Positions 40,131 to 50,604 are shown, counted from the stretch's first letter. The stretch: 64,000 nucleotides of DNA from Klebsiella sp. BIGb0407 (GCF_024807845.1 NZ_JANUEQ010000002.1:248001-312000); one strand, 5' to 3'. A program made the numbers and translations. Notes: generated by a model not told the origin, from the sequence alone.

Positions 40131-40745
40131 ATGAATGCCATAATCGTTGACAATCATCCATTAGCGCTTATTGCTATCAGGTCAATTCTTGAACGCAATA
40201 ACATTGACGTATTAGCTGAAGCCTCAGATGGCCGAGCAGGTTTAAAGCTAATTAATGAATTAAAACCAGACATAGCGATAATCGATGTAGACTTACCTGT
40301 AAAAAATGGTATTGAGATAGTAGAGGCGCTTCGAAAAAATAAGTCTACTTGTATATTCATCATTATTTCGGCTAAAAGTGATTTTTTTTATGGAAAAAAA
40401 TGCTTTGAAGCTGGAGCAAATGCATACATCAGTAAAAAAAAAGGAATACAGGATATAATATCAGCGATTGATGCTGCTGTTAATGGTTATATATATTTTC
40501 CATTAACATTGAATGCACTAAATATAACACTGACGTCTGAGGAAGGGAAAATTGACTCATTATCCTCCCAGGAAGTTAGAGTCATGGGCTATTTATTAAA
40601 AGGAATGGATATCTCATCGATTAGTATGAAAATGAATATTAGTTATAAAACTGTCAGTACTTATAAACGCCGATTAATGGAAAAACTAGGCTGTTCCAAT
40701 CTTCTTGAGCTTTATGGCTTGTCGAATAGAAATAGAATAGGTTAA
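40131..40745 (+). CDS. Orphan EvgA-like response regulator (NarL/FixJ family)
   Basis: The 204-residue protein is collinear with E. coli EvgA (also 204). The receiver starts MNAIIVDNHPLALIAIR, with phospho-acceptor D52 (AIIDVDLP) and K in ISKKKG. The C-terminal LuxR-type HTH (about 140-200) reads LSSQEVRVMGYLLKGMD and YKTVSTYKRRLMEKLG. No kinase gene of the EvgS/BvgS type lies within the window, so the partner is unknown. The AT-rich composition suggests acquisition. It could also be called FimZ-like, but EvgA is closer by eye. Confidence 0.85.
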   Translation: MNAIIVDNHPLALIAIRSILERNNIDVLAEASDGRAGLKLINELKPDIAIIDVDLPVKNGIEIVEALRKNKSTCIFIIISAKSDFFYGKKCFEAGANAYISKKKGIQDIISAIDAAVNGYIYFPLTLNALNITLTSEEGKIDSLSSQEVRVMGYLLKGMDISSISMKMNISYKTVSTYKRRLMEKLGCSNLLELYGLSNRNRIG

Positions 40746-40887
40746 AATCATGAGTAGTATTTATATATAACTCGTCGTTTTACTTAATTTGTGAAAACAT
40801 ATCTATGAGTATGTAAGCCAAAAGGAGTTCGTCTAACTCGGCATAAGCCCGGTTATCAGACTCAGACACCACTATAAGACCAGAGCA

Positions 40888-41118
40888 TTAATTTTCATTT
40901 ATTGTCGCTAGTTTTAAGGGCGTCAATATTTGGGCTGTTTTTGTTTGATTACTATTGATGGCGTCCTTTATTTGATCAAAACTTGCATCAATAGTGAGCT
41001 GTTCTGACACGCCCCGTAATTGAATAATAGTTTTTGCACTGCCACATGATTTTATTAATAGTATATCGCTAATTTGTAGCATTACATCTTCGTTAGAAAT
41101 TGTGGTTAAATGAAGCAT
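40888..41118 (-). CDS. Small protein of unknown function
   Basis: The product has 76 residues: MLHLTTISNEDVMLQISDIL... then IKSCGSAKTIIQLRGVSEQL. AAGGA lies eight bases before ATG 41118, so the gene is probably real. The beta-rich N-terminal half followed by a helix (SFDQIKDAIN) recalls FlbD-like or LytTR-like small domains, but I cannot assign it. It is transcribed towards the EvgA-like gene, with which it shares AT-rich composition. Confidence 0.6.
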   Translation of the reverse strand: MLHLTTISNEDVMLQISDILLIKSCGSAKTIIQLRGVSEQLTIDASFDQIKDAINSNQTKTAQILTPLKLATINEN

Positions 41119-41430
41119 TGTTATTTTCCTTCATGGGATTTAGTTTGTAGTCAAGGCTGTAAATATCAGTCTTAAATCGGAAGAAAAAATATTTTTTAAT
41201 ACCGCAATCAAAATTTCTAACACTATTTTAGAAAAAACCGCACAGTAGAGACTACAGCAGATAACAATTCATCATAATAAACATATATATAATATTAATA
41301 AATAGGACTAACGGCTCCTTACTGAAAGAAAATGACTACAACAGTAAGCATTTAGCCAGTTTGAGCTGTAGAGACAAATAAAAAAAGGGCCGCCTGAGCG
41401 ACCCCTTTCGTAACCCACTAGCTGACGCGA
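41119..41430. other. AT-rich gap between the small gene and tktA
   Basis: About 310 nt without an ORF. It contains the promoter region of the 76-residue gene and, at its right end, the tktA terminator. Confidence 0.45.
41384..41408 (-). terminator. tktA terminator
   Basis: On the minus strand AAAGGGGTCGC, a TCAG loop and GCGGCCCTTT lead into a run of seven Ts, 22 nt after the tktA stop. Confidence 0.85.
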
Positions 41431-43422
41431 TTACAGAATCGCTTTAGCCTGTGCCACTACGTTATCAACGGTGAAACCGAACTCTTCGAACAGTTGCTCT
41501 GCCGGAGCAGACTCACCAAAGGTGGTCATACCGACGATAGCGCCGTTCAGACCAACATACTTGAACCAGTAGTCAGCAATGCTTGCTTCGATAGCTACAC
41601 GTGCAGCGACTGCTTTTGGCAGTACGGCTTCACGGTAAGCAGCATCCTGCTTGTCAAAGGCATCGGTAGATGGCATAGAAACTACGCGCGCTTTAACGCC
41701 TTCAGCAGTCAGTTTTTCCCACGCGGCTACAGCCAGTTCAACTTCAGAACCGGTCGCGATGAAAATCAGCTCAGGCTGGCCTTCGCTGTCTTTCAGAACG
41801 TAAGCACCACGGGCAATATCAGCCAGTTGCTGAGCAGTACGCTCTTGCTGTGCCAGGTTCTGACGAGACAGGATCAGAGCAGTCGGGCCGTCGTTACGCT
41901 GTACCGCATATTTCCAGGCAACCGCAGACTCAACCTGGTCACATGGACGCCATGTGCTCATATTTGGCGTTACGCGCAGAGCAGCAAGCTGTTCTACCGG
42001 CTGGTGAGTCGGGCCATCTTCACCCAGACCGATAGAGTCATGGGTATAAACCAGAACCTGACGCTGCTTCATCAGTGCAGCCATACGCACGGCATTACGC
42101 GCGTATTCAACAAACATCAGGAAGGTTGAGGTGTATGGCAGGAAACCACCATGCAGACCAATACCGTTAGCGATAGCGGTCATACCGAATTCACGTACAC
42201 CATAATGGATGTAGTTACCGGCCAGGTCTTCGTTAATCGCTTTAGAACCAGACCACAGCGTCAGGTTAGAAGGCGCCAGGTCAGCAGAACCGCCCAGGAA
42301 CTCAGGCAACCACGGGCCAAAGGCTTCGATAGAGTTCTGAGACGCTTTACGGCTAGCGATTTTCGCAGGGTTAGCCTGCAGCTTAGAAATGAACTCGCTC
42401 GCTTTAGCTTCGAAATCTGCTGGCAGGTCACCATTTACACGGCGGCTAAATTCAGCAGCTTCCTGTGGGAATGCTTTCTCATAGGCAGCAAATTTCTCGT
42501 TCCAGGCGGCTTCTTTCTTCTCGCCTGCAGCTTTGGCATCCCACTGGTCATAAATGTCCTGAGGAATAACAAACGGCTCATATTCCCAGCCCAGCGCTTT
42601 ACGGGTCAGTGCGATTTCAGCATCGCCCAGTGGAGCACCATGAGAATCATGCGTACCTTGCTTGTTCGGAGAACCGAAACCGATGATGGTTTTGCACATC
42701 AGCAATGATGGTTTATCAGTGACCGCACGCGCTTCTTCAACTGCACGTTTAATTGAGTCAGCATCATGACCATCAATACCGCGAACAACGTGCCAGCCAT
42801 AGGCTTCAAAACGTTTAGCGGTATCGTCAGTAAACCAGCCTTCAACATGGCCATCGATAGAGATGCCGTTGTCGTCATAGAAAGCAACCAGTTTGCCCAG
42901 TTTCAGGGTACCCGCCAGGGAGCACACTTCATGGGAGATGCCTTCCATCATGCAACCGTCACCCATAAAGGTGTAGGTGAAGTGGTCAACAATATCATGG
43001 CCAGGACGGTTAAATTGTGCAGCCAGAGTACGTTCGGCAATAGCCATACCTACAGCATTGGCAACACCCTGTCCCAGAGGACCGGTAGTCGTTTCAACAC
43101 CTGCGGTGTAACCCACTTCCGGGTGACCTGGTGTTTTAGAGTGCAGCTGACGGAAATTTTCCAGCTCAGTGATTGGCAGGTCATAACCCGTGAGGTGCAA
43201 CAGGCTATAAATCAGCATTGAACCATGGCCGTTAGACAGAATAAAACGGTCGCGGTCAGCCCATGATGGATTTTGCGGGTTATGATTCAGAAAATCACGC
43301 CACAGAACTTCAGCGATATCAGCCATACCCATAGGTGCACCAGGGTGTCCGGATTTCGCTTTTTGTACTGCGTCCATGCTGAGCGCACGAATTGCGTTTG
43401 CAAGCTCTTTACGAGAGGACAT
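41431..43422 (-). CDS. tktA: Transketolase
   Basis: Transketolase moves two-carbon units between sugars in the pentose phosphate pathway, using thiamine diphosphate. The 663-residue protein equals E. coli TktA in length. The TPP motif [18 protein letters not shown] (about 154-171), the conserved H in SGHPGAPMG and the pyrimidine-domain [16 protein letters not shown] are visible. The start is ATG 43422 after GGAG; longer upstream readings are not conserved. It is divergent from loiP. Confidence 0.97.
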   Translation of the reverse strand: MSSRKELANAIRALSMDAVQKAKSGHPGAPMGMADIAEVLWRDFLNHNPQNPSWADRDRFILSNGHGSMLIYSLLHLTGYDLPITELENFRQLHSKTPGHPEVGYTAGVETTTGPLGQGVANAVGMAIAERTLAAQFNRPGHDIVDHFTYTFMGDGCMMEGISHEVCSLAGTLKLGKLVAFYDDNGISIDGHVEGWFTDDTAKRFEAYGWHVVRGIDGHDADSIKRAVEEARAVTDKPSLLMCKTIIGFGSPNKQGTHDSHGAPLGDAEIALTRKALGWEYEPFVIPQDIYDQWDAKAAGEKKEAAWNEKFAAYEKAFPQEAAEFSRRVNGDLPADFEAKASEFISKLQANPAKIASRKASQNSIEAFGPWLPEFLGGSADLAPSNLTLWSGSKAINEDLAGNYIHYGVREFGMTAIANGIGLHGGFLPYTSTFLMFVEYARNAVRMAALMKQRQVLVYTHDSIGLGEDGPTHQPVEQLAALRVTPNMSTWRPCDQVESAVAWKYAVQRNDGPTALILSRQNLAQQERTAQQLADIARGAYVLKDSEGQPELIFIATGSEVELAVAAWEKLTAEGVKARVVSMPSTDAFDKQDAAYREAVLPKAVAARVAIEASIADYWFKYVGLNGAIVGMTTFGESAPAEQLFEEFGFTVDNVVAQAKAIL

Positions 43423-43688
43423 TTTAACTCCAGATCGGATAGTGGAAATTGACGCTACTACTAATATACATTGGTAACTACAGCCAAAAAACCTCCCGAC
43501 AATGTACACCAGGGGGAAGGCCATGTACATGTAGTGTCAGCGTATCTACTAAGAAATCTCCAGATAACGCTTGCATCGGAAGCGACCTGCAGCGTATGAA
43601 GTTTTCCTGATGAAAGGATAAACCTCCTGGTTATGAACTATTGAGTTCCTCTTTATTCCACAATTATCACTGATAGAAGGATTTGAAC

Positions 43689-44447
43689 ATGAAGTTACAC
43701 CCCATTATCGCAGCACTGGGCGTAACCCTCTTTTTGAGCGGCTGTCAGGGTATGAACTCTGATGGTTTATTAACTTCCGGCGTCGGCGCATTCCAGGCCT
43801 ATACCCTCAGCGATGCCCAGGTAAAACAACTCAGTGATGAAGCCTGTAAGCAACAAGACAGCAAAGCCACTCTGGCTCCGGCAAATAGCGTTTATACCCA
43901 GCGTTTGAAGAAAATCTCACAAGCTTTGGGAGATAATATCAACGGTATGCCGGTGAATTATAAAGTCTATATGACTAAAGATGTGAACGCCTTTGCGATG
44001 GCAAATGGCTGCATCCGGGTCTACAGCGGCCTGATGGACTTGATGAACGATAATGAAGTTGAAGGCGTGCTGGGCCATGAAATGGGCCACGTAGCTTTAG
44101 GTCATGTGAAAAAAGGTATGCAAGTCGCGATGGGTACCAACGCCGTTCGTATTGCTGCGGCTTCTGCCGGAGGTGTAGTGGGCGAGCTATCGCAATCTCA
44201 GCTGGGTGATTTAAGTGAAAAACTGGTCAATGCGCAGTTTTCACAACGCCAGGAATCAGAGGCTGATGACTACTCTTATGACCTGCTACGCCAGCGTAAG
44301 ATCAACCCCAACGGGCTAGCTACCAGCTTTGAAAAACTGGCGAGTCTGGATGGCGGACGCCAGAGCAGCATGCTTGACGATCACCCTTCCTCTGAAGGTC
44401 GTGCTCAGCATATCCGCGATCGCATGACCGCCGACGGTCTTAAATAA
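43689..44447 (+). CDS. loiP: Outer-membrane metalloprotease LoiP (YggG)
   Basis: A 252-residue M48 zinc protease lipoprotein. The signal peptide ends in the lipobox LSGC (Cys about residue 21). The zinc site is HEMGHVALGH (about 134-143), with a downstream E in QESEADDYSYD. LoiP works with BepA in outer-membrane protein quality control and is induced at low osmolarity in E. coli. ATG 43689 follows GAAGGA. It is next to tktA as in E. coli. Confidence 0.95.
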   Translation: MKLHPIIAALGVTLFLSGCQGMNSDGLLTSGVGAFQAYTLSDAQVKQLSDEACKQQDSKATLAPANSVYTQRLKKISQALGDNINGMPVNYKVYMTKDVNAFAMANGCIRVYSGLMDLMNDNEVEGVLGHEMGHVALGHVKKGMQVAMGTNAVRIAAASAGGVVGELSQSQLGDLSEKLVNAQFSQRQESEADDYSYDLLRQRKINPNGLATSFEKLASLDGGRQSSMLDDHPSSEGRAQHIRDRMTADGLK

Positions 44448-44463
44448 AGGGTATACGAATGTT

Positions 44464-44492
44464 CAGGAGGCAAAACGTCATTTTGCCTCCTG
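44464..44492 (+). terminator. loiP terminator
   Basis: CAGGAGGCAAAA and TTTTGCCTCCTG form a perfect 12-bp stem with a 5-nt loop, 17 nt after the loiP stop. The U-tract lies inside the stem. Confidence 0.75.
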
Positions 44493-44516
44493 CTATCAGA
44501 GTGAAAGGAAAGCAGT

Positions 44517-45428
44517 ATGGAAAGGCTCGATTGCGATCGCATGTTTATTGCGGTGATGGAAACCGGAAGTTTTACCGCCGCCGCGCAGAGGCTGTCCACC
44601 AGCCACGGGCAGGCATCGAAACTGATTACCCGGCTGGAGCGGGAACTGGCCGTCAGCCTTTTTAGTCGTAGCACTCGAGCCCTTAAACCCACCGAAGTGG
44701 GCCTGGCCTACTACGAGCGTATCCGCCCGCTGCTGGCAGAGTATGATGCGCTGAATGATGATGTCCTTAATGCCTCGAAAACGCCTTCAGGCCTGTTAAG
44801 GGTCTCGGCCCCGGTCACCTTTGGCTCAACCCAACTCACTGAACATCTTATTACTTTTGCCCGCCGCTATCCTGATATTGAATTAGATGTCAGCTTTGCT
44901 GATCGGCTGATCAATGTCGTTAATGAGGGTTTTGACCTTGCGTTGCGTATTGGGAAGCTTACTGACAGCAACCTTATCGCCCGTAAGCTTTGTGATATCC
45001 GCATTGTGACAGTGGCATCCCCTGCTTACTTACAGCAGAAAGGTACGCCTTCACACTGGAATCAGCTGTCAGAGCACCACTGTATTGTGGACACGAATTT
45101 TCGCGATCCCCTTGCCTGGTCATTCCAGGATGAGAATAGTCAGCTACAGGTACAGCCCGTACGCGGACAAATAAAATTCTCCAACGCAGAAGTGTGCCTG
45201 CGGGCAGCGATAGAAGGACTGGGGATCACGCGACTCCCCACTTTTGTCGCAGGCAAGGCACTTCAGGAGGGAACCGTTATCTCGGTACTCTCCCACTACG
45301 AAGCCCCACCGCTAGGCCTGTACGTCATTTATCCTCCCGCCAAATACCTGACCCGGCGTTCTCGCGTATTAATTGATTTTCTTGCCGAATCTTTTGCTGG
45401 AAAACCAAAGTGGGAAGAAAACTGGTGA
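44517..45428 (+). CDS. LysR-family regulator of the downstream redox cluster
   Basis: The 303-residue LTTR has an N-terminal HTH (about 5-63; GSFTAAAQRLSTSHGQASKLITRLE) and an effector domain. It resembles regulators of quinone or electrophile responses (for example E. coli YhaJ/QseD, next to yqjFG/yhaK-type genes), but the exact orthologue is uncertain. Here it is 100 nt upstream of the DoxX and YqjG-like genes on the same strand, with structured DNA in between, so control of those genes is likely. Confidence 0.88.
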   Translation: MERLDCDRMFIAVMETGSFTAAAQRLSTSHGQASKLITRLERELAVSLFSRSTRALKPTEVGLAYYERIRPLLAEYDALNDDVLNASKTPSGLLRVSAPVTFGSTQLTEHLITFARRYPDIELDVSFADRLINVVNEGFDLALRIGKLTDSNLIARKLCDIRIVTVASPAYLQQKGTPSHWNQLSEHHCIVDTNFRDPLAWSFQDENSQLQVQPVRGQIKFSNAEVCLRAAIEGLGITRLPTFVAGKALQEGTVISVLSHYEAPPLGLYVIYPPAKYLTRRSRVLIDFLAESFAGKPKWEENW

Positions 45429-45477
45429 TTATTTCCATTTTGGAAATAAACTTCCCCTTTCTGAGGGGATAATCACC
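45424..45477. promoter_or_regulatory. Nested inverted repeats between lysR and doxX
   Basis: TTATTTCCA/TGGAAATAA (45429-45437, 45441-45449) is a perfect 9-bp palindrome with a 3-nt spacer. GGTGATTAT (45424) and ATAATCACC (ending 45477) form an outer 9-bp pair, and CCCC/GGGG sits between. It may be the LTTR operator, a terminator or both. A second TGGAAAT half-site lies near 45482. Confidence 0.5.
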
Positions 45478-45528
45478 TTCGTGGAAATGGAGTACATTCC
45501 TCTTATCAACTTACGAGAGGAATTCATT

Positions 45529-45936
45529 ATGTTAGATCAACGCACCGCCCCCTACGCAGCCCTGATTATGCGCCTGGCATTAGGCATTTTGTTTCTGGCT
45601 CACTTTGGTCTGAAATTTTTTGTTTTCACACCCGCTGGCACCGCGCAATTTTTTGCTTCACTCGGACTGCCGGGCGGTCTTGCCTATGTAACGATGGCGG
45701 TTGAACTTGTCGGAGGCGTTGCCCTGATCCTCGGTGTTTATGCGCGGATCGTTGCTATCGTTCTGATCCCAGTATTACTCGGCGCTATCGCCACCGTACA
45801 CGGACCGGCAGGTTTCTTCTTCACTAATCCGAACGGTGGCTGGGAATTCCTTGCATTATGGATAGTAGGTCTGGTTACACTGGCACTGATTGGTGATGGT
45901 AAATATGCCCTGAAACCGACTTCATTCAAACGCTGA
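45529..45936 (+). CDS. DoxX-family inner-membrane protein (YqjF-like)
   Basis: The 135-residue protein has four transmembrane helices and DoxX signatures (LALGILFLAHFGLKFF, FFASLGLPGG, ELVGGVALILGVYAR). ATG 45529 has GAGAGGA upstream; a longer reading overlaps lysR and is unlikely. It lies 10 nt before the YqjG-like gene, the pairing seen as yqjF-yqjG in E. coli, where these genes respond to quinones and nitroaromatics. Confidence 0.9.
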   Translation: MLDQRTAPYAALIMRLALGILFLAHFGLKFFVFTPAGTAQFFASLGLPGGLAYVTMAVELVGGVALILGVYARIVAIVLIPVLLGAIATVHGPAGFFFTNPNGGWEFLALWIVGLVTLALIGDGKYALKPTSFKR

Positions 45937-45946
45937 GGATAAGATT

Positions 45947-46915
45947 ATGCTGGTTAACGGAAAATGGACCGCCGAATGGCACCCCGTGCAGGCGACAGAT
46001 GAAAAAGGCGGCTTTGTGCGCCAGACCTCAAGCTTCCGCCACTGGGTAACACCTGATGGTTCGGCGGGTATCACCGGTGATGCCGGCTTTATTGCCGAAC
46101 CAGACAGATATCATCTTTACGTGGCACTGATTTGTCCCTGGGCTTCCCGTACGCTGATTGCGCGTAAACTTAAAGGTCTGGAAGAGGTCGTTAGCGTATC
46201 CGTTGTTGAACCCTGGCTACTGGATGAAGGCTGGCATTTTGGCGACTATCCCGGTGCTAACCGCGATACCCTGAATAATGCCGAGTGGGTTCACCAGCTA
46301 TATACCTTGGCCGACAGCGCCTTTACAGGACGCGCCACGGTTCCGGTATTATGGGACAAGAAAACGCGCACCATCGTTAACAATGAGTCAGCCGATATCG
46401 TCCGTATCTTTAATAGCGGTTTTGGTGAGCTGGCCCGAAATGATATTGACCTCTATCCCGCATTACTTCAGAGCGAGATAGAAAGCTTAAATGCCGAAAT
46501 TTATCCGGCATTAAATAATGGCGTTTACCGTGCAGGCTTTGCCACGACCCAGATAAGTTACGCTGAAGCCGTCAGCGATGTCTTCGGTATGCTGGATAAA
46601 TTAGAAACCAGGCTGTCTGACGGCCGCGATTTTTTAACCGGAAGTGATTTTACCGAAGCGGATATTCGCCTGTTTGTCACCCTGATCCGTTTTGATGCCG
46701 CTTACTTTGGCCTGTTTAAATGTAATATTCGCCAGCTCAGAGAGTACCAATATCTGGACAGCTATACCCGACGCGTTCTGGCTATACCGGGTATCCGTGA
46801 TACCGTCAGTATTGACCATATTAAGCAGGGATATTATTCAATTAAAGCGCTGAATCCTAATGGTATTGTTCCCATTGGTCCGGATATGCGTGCCTACGGG
46901 CTAGAGGCAAAATAA
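45947..46915 (+). CDS. yqjG: Glutathionyl-hydroquinone reductase (Xi-class GST, YqjG-like)
   Basis: The 322-residue Xi-class glutathione transferase reduces glutathionyl-hydroquinones. The catalytic cysteine is in ICPWASRTLI (about residue 65), followed by the thioredoxin-fold loop VPVLWDKKTRTIVNNESADI and a helical C-terminal domain (TEADIRLFVTLIRFD). It matches YqjG over its length. It ends with TAATG, overlapping the next start, so the hydrolase is co-translated. Confidence 0.92.
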   Translation: MLVNGKWTAEWHPVQATDEKGGFVRQTSSFRHWVTPDGSAGITGDAGFIAEPDRYHLYVALICPWASRTLIARKLKGLEEVVSVSVVEPWLLDEGWHFGDYPGANRDTLNNAEWVHQLYTLADSAFTGRATVPVLWDKKTRTIVNNESADIVRIFNSGFGELARNDIDLYPALLQSEIESLNAEIYPALNNGVYRAGFATTQISYAEAVSDVFGMLDKLETRLSDGRDFLTGSDFTEADIRLFVTLIRFDAAYFGLFKCNIRQLREYQYLDSYTRRVLAIPGIRDTVSIDHIKQGYYSIKALNPNGIVPIGPDMRAYGLEAK

Positions 46916-47526
46916 TGAGTAAAAATCTGATTGTGCTGTTACACGGTGTCGGTAGTCGGGGCAGTGATTTACAGGGCGTAGCAGAACGCTTAAAGCAGGC
47001 GATACCACAAATATCTGTCGCACTACCGGACGGCACGTCAGCTTTCGATATGGGGCCAGGCTTTCAGTGGTTCAGCGTCAGCGGAGTGACTGAAGAAAAC
47101 CGTCCGGCACGCATCCTGGCCGCCCGTCAGGCATTTGATGCCAGGCTCGCGGAGGCGTTCAAACTACAGGATATTAATCCGGAGACTGACCGCGTGATAC
47201 TGGTGGGCTTTTCCCAGGGATCAATTATGGCGATGGATACGCTGATTCGCGGGGACTATCCGCTGGCAGGCGTGGTAGCGTTCTCAGGACGGCTTGCTTC
47301 TCCGCTCCCGTTACAGCCGCGGGCTGATTCTGCCGCATTGCTGATTCACGGTAAAGCTGACCCGGTCATTCCGTGGCAAGAGAGCCAGAAAGCGGCAGAG
47401 ACCTTAAGTGCGGCAGGCGTTCAGGTTGAACTCAGCATTGAAGAGCATGTGCCCCATACAATTACCCTTGCAGGTATCAGAACGGCGGCCGAATTTATTA
47501 AGCAGCGCTTAACTCTGACTGGCTGA
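46915..47526 (+). CDS. Alpha/beta hydrolase, carboxylesterase/phospholipase family
   Basis: A 203-residue serine hydrolase. Elements visible are the oxyanion LLHGVGS, the nucleophile elbow VGFSQGS (S100), Asp in HGKADPVIP (about 148) and His in EHVPHTIT (about 179), the usual triad. It resembles E. coli YpfH. Its 1-nt overlap with the GST gene suggests a detoxification role with DoxX and YqjG; the substrate is unknown. Confidence 0.88.
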   Translation: MSKNLIVLLHGVGSRGSDLQGVAERLKQAIPQISVALPDGTSAFDMGPGFQWFSVSGVTEENRPARILAARQAFDARLAEAFKLQDINPETDRVILVGFSQGSIMAMDTLIRGDYPLAGVVAFSGRLASPLPLQPRADSAALLIHGKADPVIPWQESQKAAETLSAAGVQVELSIEEHVPHTITLAGIRTAAEFIKQRLTLTG

Positions 47527-47533
47527 ATGAGCC

Positions 47534-47558
47534 AGAAGGGGTATCAGATACCCCTTCT
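47534..47558. terminator. Bidirectional terminator, hydrolase / speB
   Basis: AGAAGGGGTAT, CAG loop, ATACCCCTTCT: a perfect 11-bp stem between convergent stops, with TTCTTGT after it on the plus strand. Confidence 0.8.
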
Positions 47559-47588
47559 TGTCGCTAGCATTACAGCAAGAAACTGGGC

Positions 47589-48509
47589 TTATTCGCCCTT
47601 TTTCGCCGCCTGGATATACAGCAGTTCCAGCGCCAGGGTCGCAGCTGCAAGCGCGGTGATTTCTGACTGATCGTAAGCCGGAGCCACTTCAACCACATCC
47701 ATCCCAACAATATTCAGATCTTTCAGACCACGAACCAGTTTCAGGGCACGATCTGAAGTCAGACCGCCGATCACCGGCGTGCCGGTACCTGGTGCAAAAG
47801 CCGGATCCAGGCAATCGATATCAAAGGTCAGATAGACCGGCATATCACCGACGATTTGTTTGATCTCAGTAATCAGAGAATCAACACTTCTGTCATTAAC
47901 CTGAGGCGCATCCAGAACGGTAAATCCATTGTCTTTATCGAACTCAGTACGAATACCAATCTGTACTGAGTGATTAGGATCGATCAGGCCTTCCTGCGGT
48001 GCGGTATAGAACATAGTCCCGTGGTCAAATTCACAGCCATTCGAGTAGGTGTCGGTGTGGGCATCAAAATGCACCAACGCCATTTTACCGAAATGCTTAG
48101 CGTGAGCGCGGAGCAGTGGCAGAGTGACAAAGTGGTCACCACCAAAAGAGAGCATACGTTTCCCGTTTGCCAGTAAGCGCTCGGCATGGGCTTGCAGGTT
48201 CTCACTCATTTCACGCGCATCGCCGAATGAATACACTAAATCGCCACAGTCCACGACTTTCAGGCGGTCACGCATATCAAAGTTCCACGGGAAGCGGTTA
48301 CCTTCCCAGGCCAGGTTAGTTGATACCTGACGGATTGCAGCCGGCCCATGACGCCCACCGGCACGACCAGAGGTTGCCATATCAAATGGCACCCCAGTGA
48401 TAACCCAGTCAGCGTCACTGTCATAAGGCTGGAAGTTTAATGGCAAGCGTAAAAAGCCAAAGGCATTGGATACCAGGGAGTTATCGTATTGATGGCCTAA
48501 GGTGCTCAT
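47589..48509 (-). CDS. speB: Agmatinase SpeB
   Basis: SpeB hydrolyses agmatine to putrescine and urea with two Mn ions. The 306-residue protein equals E. coli length. Metal motifs: [20 protein letters not shown] and [18 protein letters not shown]. It lies downstream of speA, which supplies agmatine. The start is ATG 48509; 12 more upstream codons run into the speA terminator hairpin. Confidence 0.97.
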   Translation of the reverse strand: MSTLGHQYDNSLVSNAFGFLRLPLNFQPYDSDADWVITGVPFDMATSGRAGGRHGPAAIRQVSTNLAWEGNRFPWNFDMRDRLKVVDCGDLVYSFGDAREMSENLQAHAERLLANGKRMLSFGGDHFVTLPLLRAHAKHFGKMALVHFDAHTDTYSNGCEFDHGTMFYTAPQEGLIDPNHSVQIGIRTEFDKDNGFTVLDAPQVNDRSVDSLITEIKQIVGDMPVYLTFDIDCLDPAFAPGTGTPVIGGLTSDRALKLVRGLKDLNIVGMDVVEVAPAYDQSEITALAAATLALELLYIQAAKKGE

Positions 48510-48544
48510 TGTCTGACCTCTTGGTTGATTGACATCGTAATACA

Positions 48545-48584
48545 AAAATCCCTTCCGCGTCGTTAGCCCGACGAGAAAGGGATT
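48545..48584 (-). terminator. Terminator between speA and speB
   Basis: On the minus strand AATCCCTTTC...TCGTCGG pairs with CGACGCGGAAGGGATT and is followed by TTTTTG. It sits 45 nt after the speA stop, so speB probably also has its own promoter or relies on read-through. Confidence 0.8.
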
Positions 48585-48627
48585 AGCATAATTAATGGGT
48601 ACTATTGACGCGAATTATCTGGCTCTG

Positions 48628-50604
48628 TCACTCGTCTTCGAGATAAGTATAGCCGTAGAGCCCCGCTTCAAATTCTTCCAGGAACTGCTGTTGCAACTCG
48701 CTGTCCAGATCGGTCTGTTTAACCTGATCCCGGAAGTGCTTCAGCAGGGTATTCGGATCCAACTGAACGTATTGCAGCATGTCGGCAACCGTATCCCCTT
48801 CATCAGAAAGTTCAACATTCACAACGCCTTCTGGTGTAACAAACACGTCCACCGCTTCGGTATCACCAAACAGGTTATGCATATTGCCCAGAATTTCCTG
48901 GTACGCTCCCACCATAAAGAAACCTAAAAGCGGTGGGTTTTCAGGATCGTATTCCGGCATTGGCATGGTGGTCGCGATACCATCGCCATCGATATAGTGA
49001 TCGATCGCGCCGTCCGAGTCACAGGTGATATCCAGCAGTACAGCACGGCGTTTCGGCGTCAGGTTTAACCCTTCCAGCGGCATAACCGGGAATAGCTGAT
49101 CGATACCCCAGGCATCTGGCATTGACTGGAACAGCGAAAAGTTGACGTAAATTTTATCCGCCATACGTTCTTGTAGTTCGTCAATAATCGGCCGATGGGC
49201 GCGATTACTTGGATCTAACAGGCGCTGAATATCATGGCACATACTGAGGTAAAGCTGTTCCGCCCAGGCACGTTCCTGCAGAGAGTAGCTGCCAGAAGCG
49301 TAACCGGTGTGAATATCATGCAAGTCCATCTGGCTGTCATGCAGCCATTCGCGTAATGAACGACGGTTATTAGGCTGATGCATTTCACCCCAGGTTTCCC
49401 ACATGCTCTGCAGTGCACGAGGTGCATCTTCAGCCGGGGCTACTGGCGTGGTGTATTCGTTACGTTCAACACCAATGATATTAGAGACCAGAACGGTATG
49501 GTGAGCGGTAACCGCACGTCCGGATTCGGTAATGACTGTCGGGTGTGGCAGGTTAAACTCTTCACAAGCATCACCGATAGCCCAGATGATGTTGTTGGCA
49601 TACTCATTCAAACCGTAGTTCACAGAACAGTCTGACTGGGAACGCGTGCCTTCGTAGTCGACACCTAAACCGCCGCCGACGTCAAAGCACTCAATATTGA
49701 CGCCAAGTTTATGCAGCTCAACATAGAAACGCGCCGACTCACGCACGCCGGTGGCAATATCACGGATATTCGCCATTTGTGAACCGAGGTGGAAGTGCAG
49801 CAGTTGTAAGCTGTCGATATGGCCCGCTTCACGGAGCATTTCGACCAGCTGTAATACCTGTACTGCTGCCAGACCAAATTTAGATTTCTCACCACCGGAT
49901 GCCTGCCATTTACCCGACCCCTGAGAAGCCAGACGGGCACGAACACCCAGACGCGGAACCACGTTTAAACGCTCTGCTTCTTCCAGAACGATACTAATTT
50001 CCGACATTTTTTCGATAACCAGATAGACCTTATGGCCCATCTTCTCGCCGATCAGCGCCAGGCGAATATACTCGCGGTCTTTATAGCCGTTACAGACAAT
50101 CACCGAACGGGTCATACCGGCATGAGCCAGAACTGCCATCAATTCAGCTTTTGAACCTGCTTCCAGGCCTAAAGGCTCACCGGAATGGATAAGCGACTCG
50201 ATTACACGCTTATGCTGGTTAACCTTAATCGGGTAAACCAGGAAATAGTCGCCGTTGTAACCGTAAGATTCACGAGCACGCTTAAAAGCGGCGTTAATTG
50301 AGCGCAGGCGATGTTGCAGGATCTGCGGGAAACAAAACAGGGCCGGTAGCCGCTGTCCTTGTACTTCACGCGCTTTCACTAACTCGGCGAGATCGACTCT
50401 GGCCTGCGGAACATCGGGGTTCGGGCATACGGTAATATGGCCAAGCTCATTGACGTCATAATAATTATTACCCCACCAGGCAATATTATAGGTACGCAGC
50501 ATTTTGCTTGCATCCTCAGAACTCATAGCGACCTCCTGCATGGAGCGATGTTGATCTTGCTCGCCTGATGACGAACCTGTAACAGAAGAGATTTTGTCAG
50601 TCAT
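48628..50604 (-). CDS. speA: Biosynthetic arginine decarboxylase SpeA
   Basis: SpeA makes agmatine from arginine with PLP. The 658-residue fold-III decarboxylase matches E. coli SpeA throughout. PLP lysine lies in [12 protein letters not shown] (about 127), the phosphate loop in [12 protein letters not shown], and the C-terminal catalytic cysteine in [13 protein letters not shown]. The start is ATG 50604 with GAGG upstream. It overlaps the end of yqgB by 8 nt, implying coupled translation. Confidence 0.97.
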   Translation of the reverse strand: MTDKISSVTGSSSGEQDQHRSMQEVAMSSEDASKMLRTYNIAWWGNNYYDVNELGHITVCPNPDVPQARVDLAELVKAREVQGQRLPALFCFPQILQHRLRSINAAFKRARESYGYNGDYFLVYPIKVNQHKRVIESLIHSGEPLGLEAGSKAELMAVLAHAGMTRSVIVCNGYKDREYIRLALIGEKMGHKVYLVIEKMSEISIVLEEAERLNVVPRLGVRARLASQGSGKWQASGGEKSKFGLAAVQVLQLVEMLREAGHIDSLQLLHFHLGSQMANIRDIATGVRESARFYVELHKLGVNIECFDVGGGLGVDYEGTRSQSDCSVNYGLNEYANNIIWAIGDACEEFNLPHPTVITESGRAVTAHHTVLVSNIIGVERNEYTTPVAPAEDAPRALQSMWETWGEMHQPNNRRSLREWLHDSQMDLHDIHTGYASGSYSLQERAWAEQLYLSMCHDIQRLLDPSNRAHRPIIDELQERMADKIYVNFSLFQSMPDAWGIDQLFPVMPLEGLNLTPKRRAVLLDITCDSDGAIDHYIDGDGIATTMPMPEYDPENPPLLGFFMVGAYQEILGNMHNLFGDTEAVDVFVTPEGVVNVELSDEGDTVADMLQYVQLDPNTLLKHFRDQVKQTDLDSELQQQFLEEFEAGLYGYTYLEDE

